Source: Hungatella effluvii
GTDB taxonomy: Bacteria > Bacillota > Clostridia > Lachnospirales > Lachnospiraceae
DNA: 64,000 bases
Reading direction: 5' to 3'
NCBI RefSeq assembly: GCF_003201875.1
Contig: NZ_QJKD01000007.1
Coordinates: forward strand, 277,411 to 341,410
The notes below the pieces were generated by a model. The model did no database searches, was not told where the DNA came from, and saw only the letters and a program-made list of their open reading frames with translations. The first letter of the stretch is position 1; the number at the start of each line of letters is the position of its first letter. The translations under genes and the position numbers were made by a program. Shown here piece by piece: positions 8,493-17,820 of the stretch.

Positions 8493-9821
8493 ATGAAGAG
8501 ACCAGTAACAGCGGCAATTGCAGGCCTGGGCAACCGGGGAAATGATATCTATGCCCATTATCAGCTTGTAGCGCCGGAGGAGATGAAGGTAGTGGCGGTG
8601 GCGGACCCGGTTGCCGCAAAGAGGGAGGCGGCCCGGGAAGAGTACGGGGTAGCGCCTGAAAACTGTTTTGAAACGGTGGAGGACTTGTTGAAACAGCCGA
8701 AGCTCGCCGATATCCTGGTGATAGCGACACAGGACAAACAGCACGTGACCCAGGCGGTGGAGGCGATTAAGAAGGGATATCACATTCTCTGCGAAAAGCC
8801 TATTTCCCCCAGCCTGGAGGAGTGTCTTCTTCTGCAGAAAACGGCCCACGAATATGGACGTATGGTAGCTGTGGGGCATGTGCTCCGTTATACTCCATTT
8901 TATTCGAAGATAAAAGAGGTGATCGAATCCGGACAGATCGGAGACGTGGTCAGCGTCCAGGGACTTGAGAACGTCAAATACTGGCACCAGGCTCACAGCT
9001 TTGTGAGGGGCAACTGGCGCGACTCTGTGGAGACGAGCCCGATGATTCTTGCAAAATGCTGCCATGACATGGATATCTTCGTATGGCTTCTGGGAAAGAA
9101 GTGCGAACGGGTTTCTTCCTATGGTTCCACCTATTTATTTAAGGAATCCATGGCCCCGGACGGCTGTGCCATGCGCTGCCTCGACGGCTGTGCGGCGAAA
9201 GAGAACTGTCCGTATGATGCGGAAAAGATCTATATTACGGATAAAGGCACCGGAATCCGCAATGTTGTTGAGAAGAACCTGACCGGTGACGATGCGTGGC
9301 CGTGCTGCGTACTCTCCCAGACACTGACCGAGGAGGCCATCTATGACCAGATTAAGACCGGACCTTACGGCCGCTGTGTTTATCACTGCGATAACAACGT
9401 GGTGGACCATCAGGTGGTCAATATGGAATTTGAGGGCGGTGTGACGGTCAACTTTACCATGAGCGCATTTACCAGCGGAGGAGGCCGTGATATCAAGGTC
9501 ATGGGTACTATGGGGGATATCATCGGTGATTTACATACGGGAATTGTGAAGGTTACGAATTTTGGAAAAGAGACGGAGGTTTATGATATCAATGCGACGG
9601 CAGGCGATTTATCCGGCCACGCGGGAGGCGATAACCGTCTGATCCACGATTTCCTGGCAGCGGTAGAGGAAGGCGAGACGAAGGGACAGTTAAGAACCGG
9701 CGTCGATGTGTCGATACAGAGCCATATCATTGCGTTGGCGGCTGAATATTCCAGAATTCATGAAGGGGAAAGCGTTGCCCTGGATGAATTTATACGCAGT
9801 GAGAGATATAAAGAGCTTTAG
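8493..9821 (+). CDS. Gfo/Idh/MocA family dehydrogenase with Cys cluster
   Basis: The 442-residue protein has an N-terminal NAD(P)-binding Rossmann domain (IAGLGNRGNDIY), the family CEKPISPS motif with its lysine, and HDMDIF with the likely catalytic His. Residues 210-235 hold four Cys spaced C-x3-C-x3-C-x5-C, with a further CC and C-x3-C about 40 and 65 residues later; similar Cys clusters occur in a subfamily of these enzymes and may bind metal. Such proteins oxidise sugars, cyclitols or related alcohols. ATG 8493 follows caaggaggacatcaat. The frame is open to 8331 but has no ribosome site there. It heads the ABC importer/GntR/PLP/GH36 cluster. Confidence 0.88.
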   Translation: MKRPVTAAIAGLGNRGNDIYAHYQLVAPEEMKVVAVADPVAAKREAAREEYGVAPENCFETVEDLLKQPKLADILVIATQDKQHVTQAVEAIKKGYHILCEKPISPSLEECLLLQKTAHEYGRMVAVGHVLRYTPFYSKIKEVIESGQIGDVVSVQGLENVKYWHQAHSFVRGNWRDSVETSPMILAKCCHDMDIFVWLLGKKCERVSSYGSTYLFKESMAPDGCAMRCLDGCAAKENCPYDAEKIYITDKGTGIRNVVEKNLTGDDAWPCCVLSQTLTEEAIYDQIKTGPYGRCVYHCDNNVVDHQVVNMEFEGGVTVNFTMSAFTSGGGRDIKVMGTMGDIIGDLHTGIVKVTNFGKETEVYDINATAGDLSGHAGGDNRLIHDFLAAVEEGETKGQLRTGVDVSIQSHIIALAAEYSRIHEGESVALDEFIRSERYKEL

Positions 9822-9875
9822 ATGGTTTGGCAATTTATGAATTGCTTAAAATGTTTAAGAGAAGGAGAGGATTTT

Positions 9876-11597
9876 ATGAAAAAGAGATGGTTAGCTTTAT
9901 GTCTGGCAACAGTGATGGCGGCATCCTTAACCGCGTGCGGCAGCTCCAAGACATCCACACCGGATACGACAGGTGCGCAGACGACTGCAGCGGGCAGTGA
10001 GACGAAGGCAGGAGACGGGACAAAGGCCGAAGAAGCGCCTGCGGGTGCAGTGGAACAGGTGGTGACCATTCCGATGTTCAGTGATCCGGATACGCTGGAT
10101 CCGGGCCGTTCCGACGACGAGCAGAAGAATGCAATCGTGCTGGAGATTCAGGAGACGCTGATCCGTCTGATGGACGGAAAAGTAACGCCTGGAGGTGCAG
10201 AGAGCTGGGAGACCTCCGATGACGGACTGGTATGGACTTTTAAGCTGAGAGACAATCAGTATTCCGACGGTACGGCCGTAACGGCTCAGGATTATGTAAA
10301 CTCTATTCGAAGAATTTTTGATCCGGAGGTCAACTGTCACAACGCGGGAATCTTCTACTGCATCAAAGGCGGAGAGGATTTCAATACGGGTAAGGGAAGC
10401 AAGGAAGATGTAGCGGCGAAGGCGGTTGATGACAAGACGCTGGAAATCACCCTGACAGAACCGCTTCCATATTTCTTACAGCTGATGACATTCGCCAATG
10501 TGACTCCGGTTCCGGAATCCAAGACACAGGGCGAGAAGAACTCTTCCTACGGTGCGACGGCAGATGAACTCAGCAGTTCAGGTCCATTCTACGCATCAGA
10601 GTGGGTCCGCGGTTCCAAGATCGTGCTGAAGAAGAACCCGAATTACTGGGATGCGGCAAATGTAAAGCTGGAAACCGTCAACATGGTGCTGGCGCAGGAC
10701 GAGAATACGAGAGAGCAGATGTTTAATCAGGGTCAGCTTGATATCTTAAGAAAGGTCCGCAGCGAGTATGCAGATACGTTAAAGGCTAAAATCGACGGCG
10801 GCGAGGTCCAGCTCTTAGAGGGACCGCAGCCGAGATACAGCTATATCTGCTTTAACAATGAAGATCCCAACGGAATCTTTACAAATGAGAAAATCCGTAT
10901 GGCATTTTCCATCGCGCTGGACAGAGAATCTCTCGTTAAAAATGTTATGAAGAAGGACCAGGCCGCTTACGGCATGATTCCTTACGGTTTAAGTATCGGC
11001 GAAGAACTGTTCCGCGATATCTATCCGGAGCCGATGAAGGATTTTCTGGCTCAGGATCCGAAGGCACTGCTGGAGGAGGGTTTAAAGGAGCTCGGAAAAG
11101 AGGGAGAGCAGATTACAGTGACATTCCTTCAGAAGAACTCTGATAATGATACGAAGGTTCAGGCAGAGTATTACCAGAACCAGTGGCAGACAAAGCTTGG
11201 CGTGATTGTTAAGATTGATACGGCATCCGACAACTCATCCTTTAACAACCAGGTATCCAAGGGGCTGTATCAGGTATGCCAGACCGGCTGGGGCGCTGAC
11301 TATAATGATCCAATGACATTTATGCAGTGCTATATGACCGGCGACGGCAACAACCCGGCATTCTTCTCAGATGCGAAGTACGATGAGCTGGTGGAGGCGT
11401 GCAAGACGGAATCCGATATGAAGGTGCGCGGCGAGAAATTTGCAGAGGCAGAGAAGATTATCACAGTGGAACACTGTGGTCTGGCGCCGATTACCTTTAC
11501 ATACGACAAGAATGTGGCAAAGAGCAGCGTGAAGGGCTTCTATATTAATGGAGCCGGCGGCCCGGCAATCGAACTGAAAAGTGCATATGTAGAATAG
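9876..11597 (+). CDS. Opp/Dpp-type ABC transporter substrate-binding lipoprotein
   Basis: The 573-residue protein begins with a lipoprotein signal (MKKRWLALCLATVMAASLTAC), with Cys in LTAC as the lipidation site, then a Ser/Thr-rich linker and a family 5 solute-binding domain. It would capture oligopeptides or, as in several family 5 proteins, oligosaccharides outside the membrane. ATG 9876 has gaaggagagg upstream; the frame extends to 9822 without a ribosome site. It is 54 nt after the dehydrogenase and is separated from the permeases by a stable hairpin, which often lets the binding protein be made in excess. Confidence 0.93.
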   Translation: MKKRWLALCLATVMAASLTACGSSKTSTPDTTGAQTTAAGSETKAGDGTKAEEAPAGAVEQVVTIPMFSDPDTLDPGRSDDEQKNAIVLEIQETLIRLMDGKVTPGGAESWETSDDGLVWTFKLRDNQYSDGTAVTAQDYVNSIRRIFDPEVNCHNAGIFYCIKGGEDFNTGKGSKEDVAAKAVDDKTLEITLTEPLPYFLQLMTFANVTPVPESKTQGEKNSSYGATADELSSSGPFYASEWVRGSKIVLKKNPNYWDAANVKLETVNMVLAQDENTREQMFNQGQLDILRKVRSEYADTLKAKIDGGEVQLLEGPQPRYSYICFNNEDPNGIFTNEKIRMAFSIALDRESLVKNVMKKDQAAYGMIPYGLSIGEELFRDIYPEPMKDFLAQDPKALLEEGLKELGKEGEQITVTFLQKNSDNDTKVQAEYYQNQWQTKLGVIVKIDTASDNSSFNNQVSKGLYQVCQTGWGADYNDPMTFMQCYMTGDGNNPAFFSDAKYDELVEACKTESDMKVRGEKFAEAEKIITVEHCGLAPITFTYDKNVAKSSVKGFYINGAGGPAIELKSAYVE

Positions 11598-11625
11598 GAT
11601 TAAGAGACAGGAACATGGACTTTGA

Positions 11626-11658
11626 CAATGCGGGGCAGGTATTTACTGCCCCGCATTG
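11626..11658 (+). other. Intercistronic hairpin after the binding-protein gene
   Basis: CAATGCGGGGCAG (11626-11638) pairs perfectly with CTGCCCCGCATTG (11646-11658). No T run follows, so it more likely stabilises the upstream mRNA or weakly terminates than ends the operon. Confidence 0.75.
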
Positions 11659-11753
11659 TGCGTTGAATTATTACTGCATTGTATGAATAAAGGGATTACG
11701 ACAGATGGGTTACGACGAAACGCATGAGTCAGAAACAGGATGGGAGGTTCAAG

Positions 11754-12707
11754 ATGGTAAAGTATATTTTGAAGAAGATAGGTTATATGATTGTTACACT
11801 CTGGGTAATTCTGACAATAACCTTCTTCCTGGTCAGCGTCATACCAGGCGATCCGATGCAGGCGGACACCAAGGTGCTTCCCGAGGCTGTGGTGGAGAAC
11901 CTAAAGGCCCGCTGGGGGCTGGATAAGCCGATAGGGGAACGGTATGTTATTTATTTGAAGAATCTTCTTCACGGAGAACTGGGAGAGTCTTATAAGACTC
12001 CGGGCCTTACTGCGAATCAGATTATTAAGGACCGTTTTCCGGCTTCTGCAAGGCTGGGGATTCAGGCCGTGGTGTTAGGACTGGTTCTCGGTCTGCTTCT
12101 GGGAATTCTGGCGGCCTTTCACCGGGGGACGTGGATTGATTTCATTACGATATTTATCGCGATCGTGGGGGTATCCATCCCAAGCTTCGTTTTTGCCGCT
12201 TTGCTCCAGAAATACGGCGGCGGAGATTATTTTCCGATTGTCGGCTGGGTGTCTCCGGGGATGAAGATTCCCGACATTTTCCGTTATACGGCGCTGCCGA
12301 CGCTGGCGGCATCGATCGGCGGCCTGGCTACGTATTCGCGGTTTATGCGGTCCTCGGTGCTGGATGTGCTGAGCTCTGACTATATCCTGCTGGCCAAGGC
12401 CAAGGGGCTGTCCAACTGGAAAATCATTACACGCCACGTGCTCCGCAACAGCATCACTCCGATTATCTCGATCGTGGCGCCGCAGGTGGCGGGAATCGTG
12501 ACAGGGTCCTTCGTGATCGAGAGAATTTTCTCCATACCGGGTCTGGGCCGTTACTACGTGGACAGCGTCAATGGCCGTGATTACCCGATGGTTCTGGCTA
12601 CGACCATATTCTTTTCCTTCATCTTCATTCTTTCGATTGTTGTGATGGATATTTTATATGCAATCGTAGACCCGAGAGTCCGTAAGGGCATCATTGAAGG
12701 AAAGTAA
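11754..12707 (+). CDS. ABC importer permease, DppB type
   Basis: The 317-residue integral membrane protein has six predicted helices and the inner-membrane permease EAA loop (LAKAKGLSNWKIITRHVLRNS). It forms the import channel with the next gene product. ATG 11754 follows tgggaggttcaag; an earlier in-frame ATG at 11724 lacks as good a site. The C-terminus ends DPRVRKG, as in other DppB/OppB proteins. Confidence 0.93.
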   Translation: MVKYILKKIGYMIVTLWVILTITFFLVSVIPGDPMQADTKVLPEAVVENLKARWGLDKPIGERYVIYLKNLLHGELGESYKTPGLTANQIIKDRFPASARLGIQAVVLGLVLGLLLGILAAFHRGTWIDFITIFIAIVGVSIPSFVFAALLQKYGGGDYFPIVGWVSPGMKIPDIFRYTALPTLAASIGGLATYSRFMRSSVLDVLSSDYILLAKAKGLSNWKIITRHVLRNSITPIISIVAPQVAGIVTGSFVIERIFSIPGLGRYYVDSVNGRDYPMVLATTIFFSFIFILSIVVMDILYAIVDPRVRKGIIEGK

Positions 12708-12718
12708 GGAGGAGAGCC

Positions 12719-13651
12719 ATGGAACAGGGAAATGAAATGACAGTATCAAAGGATCTATTCCGGCGTGTCGGGGTGGATGAACAGAAATCAGAGTCTGTGG
12801 TGCGCCCCAGTATCTCCTACTGGCAGGACGCGGTCCGAAGATTAAAACAGAATAAAGTAGCGATGGTGAGCCTGGTGGTGCTCCTGTTAATTCTGGTGAT
12901 GTGCGCCATAGGGCCGTATATTTATCCCCACCCGTTTGACGAGCAGAATATTGAATTTACGAATCAGACGCCCTCCTTGCAGCACTGGTTCGGACTGGAC
13001 GATCTGGGGCGGGATATTTTCGCGAGAATCTGGATGGGAGGAAGAATCTCCTTAACGATTGGTATCGTGGGTGCTATCGTGTCACTCGTTATCGGCGTTT
13101 TATATGGCGGCATCAGCGGGTACTGCGGCGGTCTTGTGGATGATATTATGATGAGAATCGTGGAAATCCTGGTGGGAGTGCCGTACATGGTGGTGGTTAT
13201 TATCATGTCCGTGGTACTGGGAAAAGGCATGACCTCCCTGCTGATCGCGCTGTGTATTACAAGCTGGACGAATCTGGCGCGAATCGTGAGAGGACAGGTG
13301 CTGGAACTGAAGGAGAGCGAATACATTCTGGCGGCACGGGCGCTGGGAACGCCTCCGCTACAGATCATCGTAACGCACCTGCTTCCCAATACATTGAGCC
13401 TGATTATTATCAATACGACTTTCTCCATACCATCGTTTATCTTTGCGGAAGCGTTTTTAAGCTTCGTAGGTATGGGAATCCAGCCGCCGCTGACAAGCTG
13501 GGGCGCTATGGCCGCATTGGGCCAGCAGCAGATGTCTTACTATCCTCATGAGCTGATTTTCCCGGCGCTGGCAATCTCTGTGACCATGCTGGCATTTAAC
13601 CTGCTGGGCGATGGACTCAGGGATGCATTTGATCCGAAACTGCGCCAGTAG
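12719..13651 (+). CDS. ABC importer permease, DppC type
   Basis: The 310-residue protein has a cytoplasmic N-terminus (about 1-40), the OppC-type N-terminal segment, and a permease domain with the EAA loop (LAARALGTPPLQIIVTHLLPN). It pairs with the DppB-type permease 11 nt upstream. ATG 12719 sits behind aaggaggagagcc. The C-terminus DGLRDAFDPKLRQ is typical of the family. Confidence 0.93.
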   Translation: MEQGNEMTVSKDLFRRVGVDEQKSESVVRPSISYWQDAVRRLKQNKVAMVSLVVLLLILVMCAIGPYIYPHPFDEQNIEFTNQTPSLQHWFGLDDLGRDIFARIWMGGRISLTIGIVGAIVSLVIGVLYGGISGYCGGLVDDIMMRIVEILVGVPYMVVVIIMSVVLGKGMTSLLIALCITSWTNLARIVRGQVLELKESEYILAARALGTPPLQIIVTHLLPNTLSLIIINTTFSIPSFIFAEAFLSFVGMGIQPPLTSWGAMAALGQQQMSYYPHELIFPALAISVTMLAFNLLGDGLRDAFDPKLRQ

Positions 13652-13690
13652 CACTGTTTGTGAATAATAGAGGAAAGGCAGGCATTACCT

Positions 13691-14719
13691 ATGAGTCAAC
13701 CATTACTTGAGGTTAAGAATTTAAAGGTTTCATTTCATACATATGCCGGGGAGGTACAGGCGGTCCGGGGCGTGGATTTTACGCTGGACGCCGGAAAGAC
13801 CATGGCAATCGTCGGGGAGTCCGGAAGCGGTAAAACGGTGACTTCCAAGGCGGTTATGGGGCTGATCGCCTCGCCTCCGGGAGAGGTAAAGAAAGAGAGC
13901 AGCATTTTATTTGAAGGCACGGATATTTTAAGGTTTACGGAAAAACAGTGGCAGGATTACAGAGGCAAGGATGCGGCCATGATCTTCCAGGACCCCATGA
14001 CATCTCTGGATCCGACCATGAAGATCGGGCGGCAGATCATGGAGAGCATCGTGGAACATCAGAAGGTGGGAAAACGGGAAGCCATGCAGAGGGCCGTGGA
14101 GCTGCTTAAAAAGGTGGATATTCCCAATCCGGATGAGAGAGTGCATCAATATCCCTATGAATTTTCAGGAGGAATGCGTCAAAGAGTGGTAATCGCCATC
14201 GCGCTGGCCTGCAATCCGAAGCTGATGATTGCGGATGAACCGACTACAGCGTTGGATGTCACGATTCAGGCGCAGATCATCGGCCTGCTGAAGGAGATAC
14301 AGAAAGCAAACAATACGTCGGTTATCATGATTACTCACGATTTGGGAGTCGTGGCCGGTATGGCGGACACGATCGCGGTTATGTATGCGGGATGTATTGT
14401 GGAATATGGTAATGTCTTTGACATTTTCAATGCGCCGCAGCACCCGTACACCAATGCACTTTTGAACGCGGTTCCCAGGCTGAATGTAGAGAACAAGGCG
14501 CAGCTGGAGGTAATTCCGGGGACGCCGCCGGATCTCATCTCGCCGCCGAAGGGTTGCGGCTTTGCCACAAGGTGCAAGTACTGCATGGAAATCTGCCGTC
14601 AGGCGCCGCCGGAATATACGGAGGTGTCAGATACCCACAAGGCAGCCTGCTGGCTCCATCATCCGATGGCCAGGGAGGCGTTCGATTACGATGATATAAG
14701 GAGGGTTTTTGAATCATGA
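13691..14719 (+). CDS. ABC importer ATPase, OppD/DppD type
   Basis: The 342-residue protein carries Walker A GESGSGKT (about 39-46), signature FSGGMRQR, Walker B MIADEPTTALD and switch His in ITHDLG. The C-terminal oligopeptide-transporter extension has clustered Cys (GCGFATRCKYCMEIC), a feature reported to bind an iron-sulfur cluster in related DppD proteins. It energises uptake with the next ATPase, whose ATG overlaps its TGA by four bases. Confidence 0.94.
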   Translation: MSQPLLEVKNLKVSFHTYAGEVQAVRGVDFTLDAGKTMAIVGESGSGKTVTSKAVMGLIASPPGEVKKESSILFEGTDILRFTEKQWQDYRGKDAAMIFQDPMTSLDPTMKIGRQIMESIVEHQKVGKREAMQRAVELLKKVDIPNPDERVHQYPYEFSGGMRQRVVIAIALACNPKLMIADEPTTALDVTIQAQIIGLLKEIQKANNTSVIMITHDLGVVAGMADTIAVMYAGCIVEYGNVFDIFNAPQHPYTNALLNAVPRLNVENKAQLEVIPGTPPDLISPPKGCGFATRCKYCMEICRQAPPEYTEVSDTHKAACWLHHPMAREAFDYDDIRRVFES

Positions 14720-15696
14720 CAGGAATGGATAAAGATAATCAGAAACCCATGGTCCATGTGGAACATTTGAAGAAGTATTTTCAGGTGCGGAAAAAGGGGA
14801 TTTTAAAGGCAGTGGATGACGTATCCTTCGACATCTGTGCAGGGGAGACCCTGGGGCTGGTGGGGGAGTCGGGATGCGGCAAGACGACCTGCGGACGAAC
14901 AGTCGTAAAGCTGTATCCGGCCACTTCAGGGACTATTGAGTTCGACGGAAGAGATGTGAGCCAGTTAAAGACGAAGGAAGAGATAAAATGGTTTAAAAAG
15001 AATGCCCAGATCATCTTCCAGGATCCTTATGCCTCCTTAGACCCGCGAATGACGGTGGGCGACATCGTGGCGGAGGGAATGAAGAACCATGATTTATATC
15101 CGGGTAAGGAGCGGATGGAGCGGGTGCATGAGCTGTTAAGCCTGGTAGGTCTCAACAAGGAGCATGCGAACCGCTTCCCTCACGAATTCTCCGGCGGACA
15201 GCGTCAGAGAATCGGCATTGCCAGGGCGCTGGCCGTGGACCCGAAGTTTATCGTCTGTGACGAACCCATATCGGCTCTGGATGTGTCGATCCAGGCTCAG
15301 GTGGTCAATTTGCTGGTGCGCCTCCAGAAGGAATTGGGGCTGACGTACCTCTTTATCGCCCATGATTTATCCATGGTGAAACACATATCCGACCGGGTGG
15401 GCGTCATGTACATGGGACATATCGTGGAGCTGGCATCCAGCGCGGAGCTGTACCGGAATCCGCAGCACCCGTATACGAAGGCACTGCTGTCGGCAATTCC
15501 CGTGCCGGATCCGGAATTTGAGCGCTCGAAGACACTGATTCCGCTGGAAGGCGAGGTAGGAAGTCCGATCAACTGCAAGGAGGGATGCAGATTCGAGAAA
15601 CGGTGTAAATACGCCACGGAACAATGCCGCAGCGTGACACCGCAGCTTAGGGAAATCGAGGCGGGACATTACGTTTCCTGCCATCTTTTGAACTAG
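14716..15696 (+). CDS. ABC importer ATPase, OppF/DppF type
   Basis: The 326-residue protein has Walker A GESGCGKT, signature FSGGQRQR, Walker B IVCDEPISALD and switch His in IAHDLS, plus the C-terminal Cys-containing extension (GCRFEKRCKYATEQC). The ATGA overlap with the OppD-type gene indicates translational coupling. ATG 14725 is an alternative start. It is the last transporter gene and is followed by a hairpin. Confidence 0.94.
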   Translation: MTGMDKDNQKPMVHVEHLKKYFQVRKKGILKAVDDVSFDICAGETLGLVGESGCGKTTCGRTVVKLYPATSGTIEFDGRDVSQLKTKEEIKWFKKNAQIIFQDPYASLDPRMTVGDIVAEGMKNHDLYPGKERMERVHELLSLVGLNKEHANRFPHEFSGGQRQRIGIARALAVDPKFIVCDEPISALDVSIQAQVVNLLVRLQKELGLTYLFIAHDLSMVKHISDRVGVMYMGHIVELASSAELYRNPQHPYTKALLSAIPVPDPEFERSKTLIPLEGEVGSPINCKEGCRFEKRCKYATEQCRSVTPQLREIEAGHYVSCHLLN

Positions 15697-15741
15697 TACA
15701 GCGTTGTATAAGTTCCAGTAAACTTACACAATGCTGTACTA
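15694..15741 (+). other. Long hairpin at the end of the ABC importer genes
   Basis: AGTACAGC... from 15695 pairs with ...GCTGTACT ending 15741, with two internal mismatches and a short loop near 15713. It begins inside the oppF stop codon and lacks a T run; it probably protects the 3' end or partly terminates. Confidence 0.65.
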
Positions 15742-15756
15742 GGCAAAGGGCGTTGA

Positions 15757-15785
15757 TTGACAGTCTCTGTTTATTATGATATGGT
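15757..15785 (+). promoter_or_regulatory. Promoter of the GntR regulator
   Basis: TTGACA (15757-15762), 17-bp spacer, TATGGT (15780-15785), 33 nt before the GntR start. An AT-rich palindrome (aaaaatattattttt) lies at about 15789-15803, just after the predicted start site. Confidence 0.65.
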
Positions 15786-15818
15786 TAAAAAAATATTATT
15801 TTTAAGAGAGAGAGCACG

Positions 15819-16502
15819 ATGGTTAATAAGATAAAGAGGACTTCCCTCCAGTCCGAGATCATACGGTTTATTCTGGATTATATCAGAGAACATGATTTGA
15901 ATCCGGGGGACAAACTTCCCTCGCAGGAGAACCTGCTGGCCATGATGGGGGTCAGCAGGACTTCCCTGAGGGAGGCTATGAAGACACTGGAAGCCAGGGG
16001 GATTCTGGAGATTCAGAATGGGAAAGGCGCCTATGTGGGTGGTTTGGTGGATGCCGACGGTGTACAGGTCATTGATTTCACACAGGAAAAGGAACGTCTT
16101 CTGGAAGCGCTGGAAGTGCGTAAGATTCTGGAACGGGAGATTCTGCGGATGCTGATCCACACCATCACCGACGAGGAGTTAAAGGAGCTGGGAGAAATTA
16201 AGGATATTCTGATGAGCAAATACCGGAGGGGCCTGCAGCAGACGGCGGAGGACAAGAAATTCCACTATACCATCTACCGGCTTTGCCATAACCAGGTGAT
16301 GTATCAGCTGATTCTGTCCTTAAACAATGTGATGGAGAAGTTCTGGGAGTTCCCTTTAAATATGGAGGATCCGTTTCTGGAGAGTATACCGCTCCATGAG
16401 GAACTTTATGAGGCCATCTGTGAAAAGAATGTAAGGAAGGCTCAGTCCATCAATGAGAAGCTTTTAGAGGCAGTTTACAGAGATATCAGACAACAGCGGT
16501 AA
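15819..16502 (+). CDS. GntR-family regulator, FadR (FCD) type
   Basis: The 227-residue protein has an N-terminal winged helix (about 8-75; PSQENLLAMMGVSRTSLREAMKTLEARG) and an all-helical FCD effector domain, which in this family binds small carboxylates, sugar acids or amino acids, often through metal-binding His residues. It has its own promoter between the importer and the PLP/GH36 genes and is the natural candidate for controlling the whole cluster. The shared 20-bp element at 8263 and 16564 is a candidate operator. Confidence 0.9.
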   Translation: MVNKIKRTSLQSEIIRFILDYIREHDLNPGDKLPSQENLLAMMGVSRTSLREAMKTLEARGILEIQNGKGAYVGGLVDADGVQVIDFTQEKERLLEALEVRKILEREILRMLIHTITDEELKELGEIKDILMSKYRRGLQQTAEDKKFHYTIYRLCHNQVMYQLILSLNNVMEKFWEFPLNMEDPFLESIPLHEELYEAICEKNVRKAQSINEKLLEAVYRDIRQQR

Positions 16503-16563
16503 TGGTATATCGGATAAGGCTTGCGGGGGCGGCAAAGAAGGAAATTCGTGCTCCCTTGCGCAG

Positions 16564-16585
16564 ACCTATCACATAGCATATAGGT
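16564..16585. promoter_or_regulatory. Palindromic site before the PLP enzyme gene
   Basis: ACCTAT (16564-16569) and ATAGGT (16580-16585) form an inverted repeat with a 10-bp spacer, 20 bp before the PLP gene. Bases 16564-16583 match 8263-8282 at 18 of 20 positions. Candidate GntR operator. Confidence 0.5.
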
Positions 16586-16605
16586 ATTGGAAAAGGGGAT
16601 ATGAG

Positions 16606-17790
16606 ATGACAGATCAATCGGAGTATTTAAAAAGTGATAAGCTGGTGACAGCCCATTATGGGGAGGAATATGAGCATTATTATAATGCCGTTGTTCCTCC
16701 GATTTTTATGAATTCACTCAATGTGTTTGAGACCATTGATGATTATTATGACAGTGACAAGACGGACAAACATACATACTGCTATGGGCGGGTACAGAAT
16801 CCCACGGTGCGGATTCTGGAGGACAAGGCAGCGGCTCTGGAGCACGGGACCGGCGCGCTGGCGTTTGCCTCGGGAATGGCGGCGGCTACCACGGCAGTTC
16901 TCACTGTCTGTAAAACAAAGAGCCACGTAGTCTGTATCCGGAACGCGTATGGACCCTTAAAGACATTTCTCAATGAATACTGCAGGGAACACCTGGATAT
17001 GAGCGTCACCTATGTAAAAGGGGATGAGCCGGAGGAATTTGAAAATGCCGTCACGGATCAGACGGATCTGATTATTCTGGAGAGCCCTTCTTCTGTCGTA
17101 CTGTCCCTTCAGGACATTCAGGCGGTGTCCGGGACAGCGAGGAAACACCACGCTTACGTCTATATTGACAACAGCTTCTGTACGCCGATTTACCAGAAGC
17201 CGCTGGAGCTGGGGGCTGATATTGTGATGCACACCACCTCCAAGTATATGGGAGGACACAGCGATATTATCGGAGGTGTTCTCGCCGTGAAGGACGAGGA
17301 GCTCATGGCGCGCCTGAGGCAGCAGAGGGAGCTCTTCGGCGGAATCATCGGTCCGATGGAGGCATGGCTGATCATACGCGGTCTGCGGACGATGGAGGTA
17401 CGTGTGGAACGCCATCAGGCGACGGCCATGGATATAGCGGCGTTCTTAGAGAACCATTCGAAGGTGAGAAAAGTCTATTATCCGGGACTTTTGTCCCATC
17501 CGCAGTATGAGCTGATGAAGCGGCAGCAGAGCGGAAATACGGGACTATTGAGTTTTGAGATAGAAGGCAGCGCAGAGCAGGCGAAGGAAGTGGCAAAGCG
17601 GCTTAAGCTGTTTAAGATCGGTGTTTCCTGGGGCGGTTTTGAGAGTCTTGTCTGTATGCCGCATGCGAGACAGGATGAGGAGGCGTGCCGGTTTCTGGGA
17701 GCGGATCAGAATGTGCTGAGAATTCACTGCGGACTGGAAGGCGCAGACGTATTAAAGGCGGATTTGGAAAATGCGCTGGCCTGTCTGTGA
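16606..17790 (+). CDS. Cys/Met-metabolism-type PLP-dependent enzyme
   Basis: The 394-residue protein belongs to the cystathionine gamma-synthase/lyase fold. Lys213 in HTTSKYMGGHSD should hold PLP, Asp188 should pair with the pyridine nitrogen, and YGRVQNPT (60-67) supplies residues contacting the PLP phosphate of the neighbouring subunit. Members catalyse beta- or gamma-eliminations or replacements on Cys, Met, homocysteine or homoserine derivatives; sequence alone does not fix which. ATG 16606 follows aaaaggggatatgag. It sits between the GntR gene and the alpha-galactosidase, an unusual partner for a sulfur amino acid enzyme. Confidence 0.85.
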   Translation: MTDQSEYLKSDKLVTAHYGEEYEHYYNAVVPPIFMNSLNVFETIDDYYDSDKTDKHTYCYGRVQNPTVRILEDKAAALEHGTGALAFASGMAAATTAVLTVCKTKSHVVCIRNAYGPLKTFLNEYCREHLDMSVTYVKGDEPEEFENAVTDQTDLIILESPSSVVLSLQDIQAVSGTARKHHAYVYIDNSFCTPIYQKPLELGADIVMHTTSKYMGGHSDIIGGVLAVKDEELMARLRQQRELFGGIIGPMEAWLIIRGLRTMEVRVERHQATAMDIAAFLENHSKVRKVYYPGLLSHPQYELMKRQQSGNTGLLSFEIEGSAEQAKEVAKRLKLFKIGVSWGGFESLVCMPHARQDEEACRFLGADQNVLRIHCGLEGADVLKADLENALACL

Positions 17791-17820
17791 TAGAGTGACG
17801 AAAGAGGGGGATTACAGGAT

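Noticed and set aside
11626..11658. Strong hairpin as the end of the operon
   Set aside because: No T run follows and the permease genes continue in the same direction; better seen as an mRNA-stabilising or partial stop.
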